Made by a program: the position numbers and the translations under genes
Notes under the pieces: model-generated
Seen by the model: the letters and a program-made list of their open reading frames with translations, nothing else
Database searches by the model: none
What the model was told of the DNA's origin: nothing
Source: Pseudomonadota bacterium
GTDB lineage: Bacteria > Pseudomonadota > Gammaproteobacteria > Burkholderiales > Burkholderiaceae_F
Length of the DNA: 64,000 nucleotides
NCBI GenBank assembly: GCA_029778535.1
Contig: JAKOQB010000005.1
Location: forward strand, 124,001-188,000
Direction: 5' to 3'
In this document: positions 63,520 to 64,000 of the stretch, in pieces
How positions within the stretch are numbered: position 1 is the first letter of the stretch
How the letters are laid out: each line of letters begins with the position of its first letter

Positions 63520-64000
63520 TTGTCCGACTATCACGACTTCGACCATTTCGGCCTTGACCCGCTGATCGTCGCCGCGGTCAAGGAGATGGGCTACACCACG
63601 CCCACCCCGATCCAGAGCAAGGCGATTCCCGTCGTGCTCAAGGGGCGCGACGTGATGGGCGCGGCGCAGACGGGCACCGGCAAGACCGCGGGCTTCGCGC
63701 TGCCGATCATCCAGCGGCTGCTGCCGCAGGCGAACACCAGCATGTCGCCGGCGCGGCATCCGGTGCGCGCGCTGGTGCTGGCGCCGACGCGCGAACTGGC
63801 CGAGCAGGTCGCCGACAACTTCAAGAAATACATCAGCAAGACCGCGCTGCGTTGCGCGACCGTCTACGGCGGCGTCGACATGGATCCGCAGACGCAGGCG
63901 CTGCGGTCGGGGGTGGAGATCGTCGTGGCCACGCCGGGGCGCCTGCTCGACCACCTGCAGCAGAAGAACACGTCGCTCGCGCAGGTGCAGATCGTCGTGC
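63520..64000 (+). CDS. rhlE: DEAD-box RNA helicase, RhlE-like (5' part)
   Basis: Start of an ATP-dependent RNA helicase gene that runs past the window end (160 codons seen). It begins at TTG 63520 (an in-frame TGA lies at 63505) with SDYHDFDHFGLDPLIVAAVK and EMGYTTPTPIQSKAIPVVLK, the Q motif. Then come motif I MGAAQTGTGKTAGFALPIIQ, motif Ia LAPTRELAEQV, the GG region VYGGVD, and motif Ib ATPGRLLDHL. The Q-motif spacing and N-terminus fit RhlE. The later DEAD box lies outside the window. Confidence 0.9.
   Translation, partial: MSDYHDFDHFGLDPLIVAAVKEMGYTTPTPIQSKAIPVVLKGRDVMGAAQTGTGKTAGFALPIIQRLLPQANTSMSPARHPVRALVLAPTRELAEQVADNFKKYISKTALRCATVYGGVDMDPQTQALRSGVEIVVATPGRLLDHLQQKNTSLAQVQIVV

Noticed and set aside
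63352-63954. Minus-strand 200-codon frame containing VGRVGFEPTT
   Set aside because: VGRVGFEPTT is the well-known false peptide from the reverse complement of a tRNA T arm and acceptor; the rest is antisense to the RhlE-like gene.

Overview
The window is very GC-rich, densely packed chromosomal DNA. Gene order (ribF-ileS-lspA-unknown-coaBC-dut; rpsU-yqeY-dnaG-rpoD; radC-rpmB-rpmG; kdsB-ycaR-lpxK-exbD-exbB; clpS-clpA next to icd and a cold-shock gene) and protein character point to a betaproteobacterium, most likely in or near the order Burkholderiales. A Gram-negative envelope is shown by lpxK, kdsB, murJ and exbBD. Species cannot be named from the sequence alone.

Layout. 1-5.8 kb: murJ, a truncated SirB1-like gene, a peroxiredoxin, a lipoprotein gamma-glutamyltransferase, a short-chain dehydrogenase and a small exported protein. 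5.9-12.4 kb: a CoA-transferase, an ATP-dependent DNA ligase resembling actinobacterial LigB, and a run of damaged genes: a CheR-like gene with an in-frame stop, a SagB-type nitroreductase with two frameshifts, and a DUF72 gene whose 3' end is replaced by a MazEF-type toxin-antitoxin pair. 12.3-18 kb: M28 peptidase, MFS transporter, an HpaB/AbfD-family protein lacking two iron-sulfur ligands, isochorismatase-like hydrolase, alpha/beta hydrolase, GNAT. 18-23.4 kb: membrane pyrophosphatase, adenylate kinase and PPi-type phosphofructokinase, a pyrophosphate-based energy neighbourhood, then a solute-binding protein with a large internal deletion.

23.4-34.4 kb is mostly housekeeping: CMP-KDO synthesis and lipid A kinase, ExbBD, xseA (preceded by a cluster of DnaA-box-like sites), sodB, a DUF192 protein, a small KAKTA-repeat exported protein, icd, csp, clpSA. 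34.5-39.6 kb: a dihaem cytochrome c4 convergent with a four-gene set encoding a Tat-exported beta-propeller, a COG0523 GTPase, a monohaem cytochrome c and a flavocytochrome c sulfide dehydrogenase flavoprotein, i.e. periplasmic sulfur-compound oxidation. 39.7-64 kb is core again: acyltransferase, dut, coaBC, lspA, ileS, ribF, purN, an RsmB-like methyltransferase, an MscS channel, a fatty-acid desaturase, rpmB/rpmG, radC, fkpB-ispH, xerD, ybaK, plsY, tsaD, rpsU, yqeY, dnaG, rpoD, a CAT-anticodon tRNA (probably Ile2) followed by a degenerate copy of its 3' half, and the start of an RhlE-type helicase.

I found no CRISPR array, prophage, insertion sequence or rRNA. The most notable items are the decaying accessory stretch at 9.4-12.4 kb, the sulfide-dehydrogenase/propeller/GTPase operon, the tRNA fragment duplication, the DnaA-box cluster, the LigB-like ligase and the cluster-less AbfD/HpaB homologue.
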